Of a stretch of 60,000 nucleotides of DNA, positions 55,654-60,000 are shown in pieces (within the stretch, counting starts at the first letter, position 1; each line of letters opens with the position of its first letter). Below the pieces are notes generated by a model, which saw only the letters and a program-made list of their open reading frames with translations, searched no databases and was not told the DNA's origin. Both the position numbers and the translations under genes were made by a program. Location of the stretch: NCBI GenBank assembly GCA_950295325.1, contig OX485808.1, positions 24,698,527-24,758,526 on the forward strand, given 5' to 3'. The DNA comes from Polytrichum commune. Its lineage: Eukaryota > Streptophyta > Polytrichopsida > Polytrichales > Polytrichaceae.

Positions 55654-55824
55654 TAGACATAGTAGGCATGCTTGATACAATTCCGTATTATAATAAAAGA
55701 TCTTGAAGGGAATAAAAACAATGCATGGAATTTTATTTATTATAGCAAACAATTATGAGTTCACATGATGTTCACAATTGGCACGTCTAGTAGGACACAA
55801 TGTATTGGTAGGTTGAGATGAATT

Positions 55825-58800
55825 CTAGGAAGTAGAATGTGTCAAAAGACCCCCTTCGAGGATGAGTTTGACTTCATTGAAGCTAAAGGTCGGGGTGTGA
55901 ATGAACAAATTCACTTCAGGATCCAAATTAGAAACCTTGATGAAGATGTAATAGAAATGCTTACAATTCAGATAAGGATTTCGTTTGCGGCCGAACTTAG
56001 AAATCATATCCAAGAAGAATGCGCAATTGCACTCTGGAAGAGAACTGACTGTCACTTGGTAGATGGGGGGTTGCGGTTCTGCCTTGGACTGCAGAGTGAT
56101 AATGCAACCAAATCCCGGTTGAGGGATCATTGTTAACTTCAGAACAATACCATGCATAGCTTCAGCAGAGGCAACCATCTGCCTCTGCTTTGCCGAAGGT
56201 GCGCTGGTGGATCGTCGAACAACCTTGGACAATCTTGTCGGAGGGATGAAGTCTGGGTTGTCTGGAATACGGATTCCAAACATATCCAGTGGGGGAGCGG
56301 AATTGGTGAAGAGTCGAGTTGGTGTGATGCGTTCCTTTGGTGGGAATTGAAAACCTGCGTTTTTAAGCGCGAAGATCTCCGAACGGGTGAGGTTGGTCCC
56401 AATCTTGACGGGCCAAATTGGGGGAATAGGAGGTTTCTGATCATCAGCAGAGAACGGTATGACCCATTTCCGACGAGGGCCCTTTACACAACGCTCGATG
56501 TCATCTGGGCAAAAGACGAATTCCATTCGCTTCTCCACTTGGAGTGTGTAATGATGCCACATACCGGTGTAGGTCGGTGCAGGGACGCTCTTATTATTGG
56601 TGATGATTCTTGCGGTGCACTTCTTCTTCGTGCCAGCATGATTAGCCCAACAAGACTTTCCTGAGGTATGGGGTATGCGGGCAATATGCCAAAGAGAGAC
56701 ATCTACTTTAGTTTCTTGTACGGCAGTGACACGCTGAAAACCAATTCCTGCTGGAGAAGGCACTTGAACCTCTTGAACACACGGGGAAGACTCCTCAATG
56801 ATAGTAGGTAGTGATACAGGTTGAGATCGAGTGATGCGCTTCGCGGGGGGAGGGCGAGAGAAGTTGACGGTATCGGGGCGGTGGGTCTCGCCATCATCGC
56901 CAATTGGAGTGTCGGGTCTTCGCTTCTGCGATCCAAACACCTCGGCGCCTTCAAGGTGTGGATCGCGAGTGCAAAATTCTTCCCCACCAGGCATGTCAAG
57001 CAACACCTTCTGCAACACTGTGGGGTCGCCAGTACGCTGAGCTCAACGTTGAGCTCCCCTAAGCTTGAGTTCTTCTTTGCTTGGACCATCACCGCCAACT
57101 CCACCTTTAAGGAATTGGAAGTATGCAACAACTTGTAAGAAGGCGCGAATGTAGTCGTCCACAGTAGCAACGTAGAGGTCTCCACCCTTGTTGCCGGAGG
57201 CTTGAAACCACTTGTTGTGGACGGACTCTGCAAGATTGCACGACGGCATCTCGGCCAACTGGTCTGGGGTCAATACCTTTTCCTGATTGAAAAAATGGAG
57301 TATTAAAGCGAGCACAGAAAGATGAAAATAATGAAAGGAAAAAACAAGAAGGAAAGATAAGGGAGATGTACCATTTCCATGAAACCACCCCATTGAAGGT
57401 AGCGGAAGTGCCAAAAAGCAAGCCATAGCTGGAGGTGCTTGAGACCGTCTTCACTTGTACAATTCGACGAAGACCACCAAGCCTTGATAGCTAGGTACCT
57501 AGTCTCGGCCTCTTCCATAGACGACGCATTCCGATATTGAAGGCAAAGGTGTCTATGTTGGTCTTGTAACTCATGTTTAATATACGATTTTGTATGTTTC
57601 TCGAGCGATTGTTTCCAATGAAAATAACAGGTGCGCTCACGGCCCTCCAGTGGAACTTTAGGATCTCCTGAACCATACACAATTTGCACAGCGTTCCAAT
57701 TGGCTTGGGCACTGTCTGCCATGAAGCCAATGAAGTTTGGATGTGGGACACCGTGCCGGGCCATGACTTGGTTGAGGTTCTGCCAAAAAAGAACTTGAGC
57801 ATCCTTGTCCTCGGATTGGAAGTCGCAGCAAGCGATGGTCATGATGCGCTGGTAGGTACCGTCGTATACGTGGCAGGCCATGGTGGTCCACTTGGCGACG
57901 CGTTTGACATGGTCAGACATCATCCAAGCATGCTCGAGATCCCCACCAGGTTGCATACGCCTAACCAAGTCGACCCCACTACCAGGGCCGACCTCAGACA
58001 TCTTGAAGACGAAAACTTTGTCCTTCTCGTCACCCTGGCCCGGGAATTGATTACGCTGGACATAGGCCCAGTTGCTGACACCTCGAAGTTTGGCGATTCC
58101 ATCCATAACCCCTAACCTACGTAAGTATTTGAAATTGGCAACCTTGTTACGGAGGTGGGGGGAATTCAACTCCTTGCAACGATCAAAAACTGGTTCAAGT
58201 TCTTCCAACAAGAGAAGGTGATGAGGATCACTATCATTGCGGAGGAGGAACTCACCCACAAGGTCCTTGCTGGCTTCGAGGACTATTTTGCTATGAGTGG
58301 CTTGGGGCGTCCGCTCGACGTGCTCCTCGATGAGGGCGTCGATGCGCTGTTGGCTATCTCTGCAATTGCCAACCTTGACGGGATGATGATGGTTGCCCAG
58401 ATGAATACAAGCACGCTGAGTGGTGCCTTTGCCGTGGACGTAGAAGATTTTGGCATGACATGGTGCAATGCATTTGGGAGGCTCCTTACATATCCGGCAT
58501 ATGAGAGTGGATCCCAAAGGCAAGGGTCCACCAATGGGGAAGGGCTCCTTGGTGAATCCGTCGAAATCAGTATCATTGACCGAGGAAGTCCGATGAGCAC
58601 GTTGTAGGTAATCGCAAAGAGGATTTTGGCATTGGAGGTGGCCAACACAACTGGAGGAGCGAAAAGCAAGGCCCATGTCATTGGTGATATTGGTGGTCTG
58701 GGTCTTAGTCCAAACATGGCCGTCATAGCGTTTGTCCATGCCGTCCATGGATTGTGCCTTCTTATGAGAGGAAGAGACACCGAGTGGGGGCAGGACAAAC

Positions 58801-59273
58801 ATAATATCACCATCAAAGCGAGGGGGGAGGAAATTGACCTCCTCAATTTGTAAGGTGTCATAATCCAGCTTCTTGAGGATGTTCTTCCTACCGGGCATGG
58901 AAGCTAGGGAACGTAGACATTGAAGCATGGAATTCGGGGGTTTGCCTGGAAAGGGAGGAAGAGGAGACGGAGGAGGCGGGGTAACAAAGGTGGAACGGAC
59001 GGAGGATGGGGATGGCTTGTGAATGGGAGTGGAAACGGGGGGATCATCACCGTCGGAGAAATCGGAAAGATGTATGACAGTCTGCGTATCGAGCTCGGTC
59101 TTAACATTGACCAAGGGAGGAGTATAGAAAGTGGACGCAGAGGAATGGGGAGGGGTACGGATATTTGCGGATACATTCGTGGAAGGACATGGGAGTCCGT
59201 ACACCCTGTATTTACCAGCGCAGAGTTCCCACATTGACGAGCCGCTGTCGGCAACCCTAGGATTCTCACGCAT
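55825..59273 (-). CDS. Large SWIM-domain transposase-like protein, one internal TGA
   Basis: Exon 1 runs 59273-57372 (first ATG in frame, MRENPRVADSG; the frame is open back to about 59519 without an ATG). After an 89-bp GT-AG intron, exon 2 runs 57282-55825, about 1,120 codons in total. Features in order: a Pro/Ser-rich N-terminus; a Cys/His module (CQNPLCDYLQR, CRICKEPPKCIAPCH, IHLGNHHHP); a transposase-like core with HVYDGTYQRIMTIACC and FIGFMADSAQANWNAVQ (candidate catalytic Asp residues) and CYFHWKQSLEKH; AESVHNKWFQASG; then a SWIM zinc motif CNCAFF...NCKHFYYIF near the C-terminus. The layout matches Mutator-like/FAR1-type transposases, though overall it is unlike the MULE relic next door. 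A single TGA at 57043-57045 (GAQR-stop-AQRTGDP, same frame both sides) splits it, so it may be a recent pseudogene. Confidence 0.68.
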
Positions 59274-59519
59274 GGTCAATGACAAAAGAGAAGTAGCAGT
59301 ATCATAAATCTCGCGTTCGACCCAGATTGTACTATCTTGCAACGAGAATCTGATACTAAGGTGAAGTGAAGAGACAAATGCAAAACCATTTGCATCTATG
59401 GGGAAAAGAATAGGGATTCCGAGGCCATTTGGCACGGAGCTCAACCATTTCTGACACAGAGGGCACAGTGGATGAGGAAGCCATGGAGAAAGAGAAAGAG
59501 CACAGTAAAAGACGTCCAC

Positions 59520-60000
59520 TAAGGGAACTTAAACTCTAGGCATCGCAAAACCCTAAATATCATCTACCCATAGTATAAAAACAAGAGAAGGTGAATGAAT
59601 GGTCATTTTTGGTGTGGAGTAGAGCGATGCATAGAGAGTAGAGAGCAAGAGTAAGGGAATTACTGGGGGACCGGGACGTACACATGAAGGAACCAAGTGA
59701 CAATACAGTTCCCACAATCGATGTAGCCACAAAGCGGAAGAGGAGAAAGGGAGGCACGAGTTTCAGCACTTCGAAACAAAGGAAACGGAGAGAACTTAAG
59801 AAAAAAGATCTAACGAGCATAGAAGGAAGAGGGACTCCTTCATATTTAAGCAAGCAGTGTCATGTGGATGAGATAGGATCTACGAATCCGCATATAAATT
59901 TGAAACCAATCGAGGAAGAAGGGGACGACAGTGGTTCACGCGCACCATCAATGGCAGAGAGCGAGCATCGCACCAATTCTAATCAGAGCAACTCAAGGGA
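59520..60000. other. 5' flank of the SWIM transposase gene
   Basis: A possible promoter and leader region on the minus strand. A 97-codon ORF at 59560-59853 shows no recognisable feature. The element's terminal repeat is not visible before the window ends. Confidence 0.35.

Overview
The window looks like nuclear DNA of a land plant. It carries spliced genes with GT-AG introns, a plastid-targeted starch phosphatase (SEX4 type), a plant UDP-glycosyltransferase with a PSPG box, a plant-type cytochrome b561 protein, and many MITEs, SINEs, LINEs and MULE-type transposases. The rather divergent proteins and the repeat content fit a seed-free plant (bryophyte, lycophyte or fern) better than a crop-like angiosperm, but that is inference; the species is not identifiable from what I can see.

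Layout. 0-3.9 kb is intergenic and holds two inverted copies of one ~360 bp MITE. 3.9-7.8 kb (+) is a four-exon cytochrome b561 membrane protein behind a GC-rich leader. 9.1-13.6 kb (+) is a ten-exon aldo/keto reductase with 20- and 24-nt mini-exons. 13.7-20.6 kb has no gene; it holds a MITE with a perfect 8-bp target duplication and a PIF/Harbinger MITE with a TTA duplication. 20.6-26.1 kb (-) is a complete thirteen-exon phosphoglucan phosphatase gene. 26.5-28.1 kb is a ~210 bp satellite array with a dimeric higher-order pattern. 28.4-29.2 kb (-) is a broken F-box gene. 31.2 kb holds one orphan exon of a mitochondrial 2-oxoglutarate/malate-type carrier. 33.7-41 kb is repeats only: 42-bp tandem units, two tRNA-type SINEs, a second PIF MITE, a foldback element and a CACTA-type MITE.

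42-44.9 kb holds two LINE remnants. The first is a decayed L1-like reverse transcriptase. The second is a clean 444-codon ORF joining RNase H, a CCHC knuckle and a restriction-like endonuclease. 45-46.5 kb (-) is an intact intronless UGT. 47.5-52 kb holds local duplications, a small zinc-finger-like ORF and a 94-bp hairpin satellite. 52.5-60 kb (-) holds two unrelated DDE/SWIM transposase genes. The first keeps one frame over about 2 kb and is broken only by nonsense codons. The second is a large two-exon gene with a single internal TGA.

The four intact host genes (b561, AKR, SEX4, UGT) show no shared pathway and look like ordinary plant neighbours separated by transposons. The unusual content is the transposon fraction: the RNase H plus restriction-like-endonuclease LINE and the large SWIM transposase are the best candidates for something poorly described.
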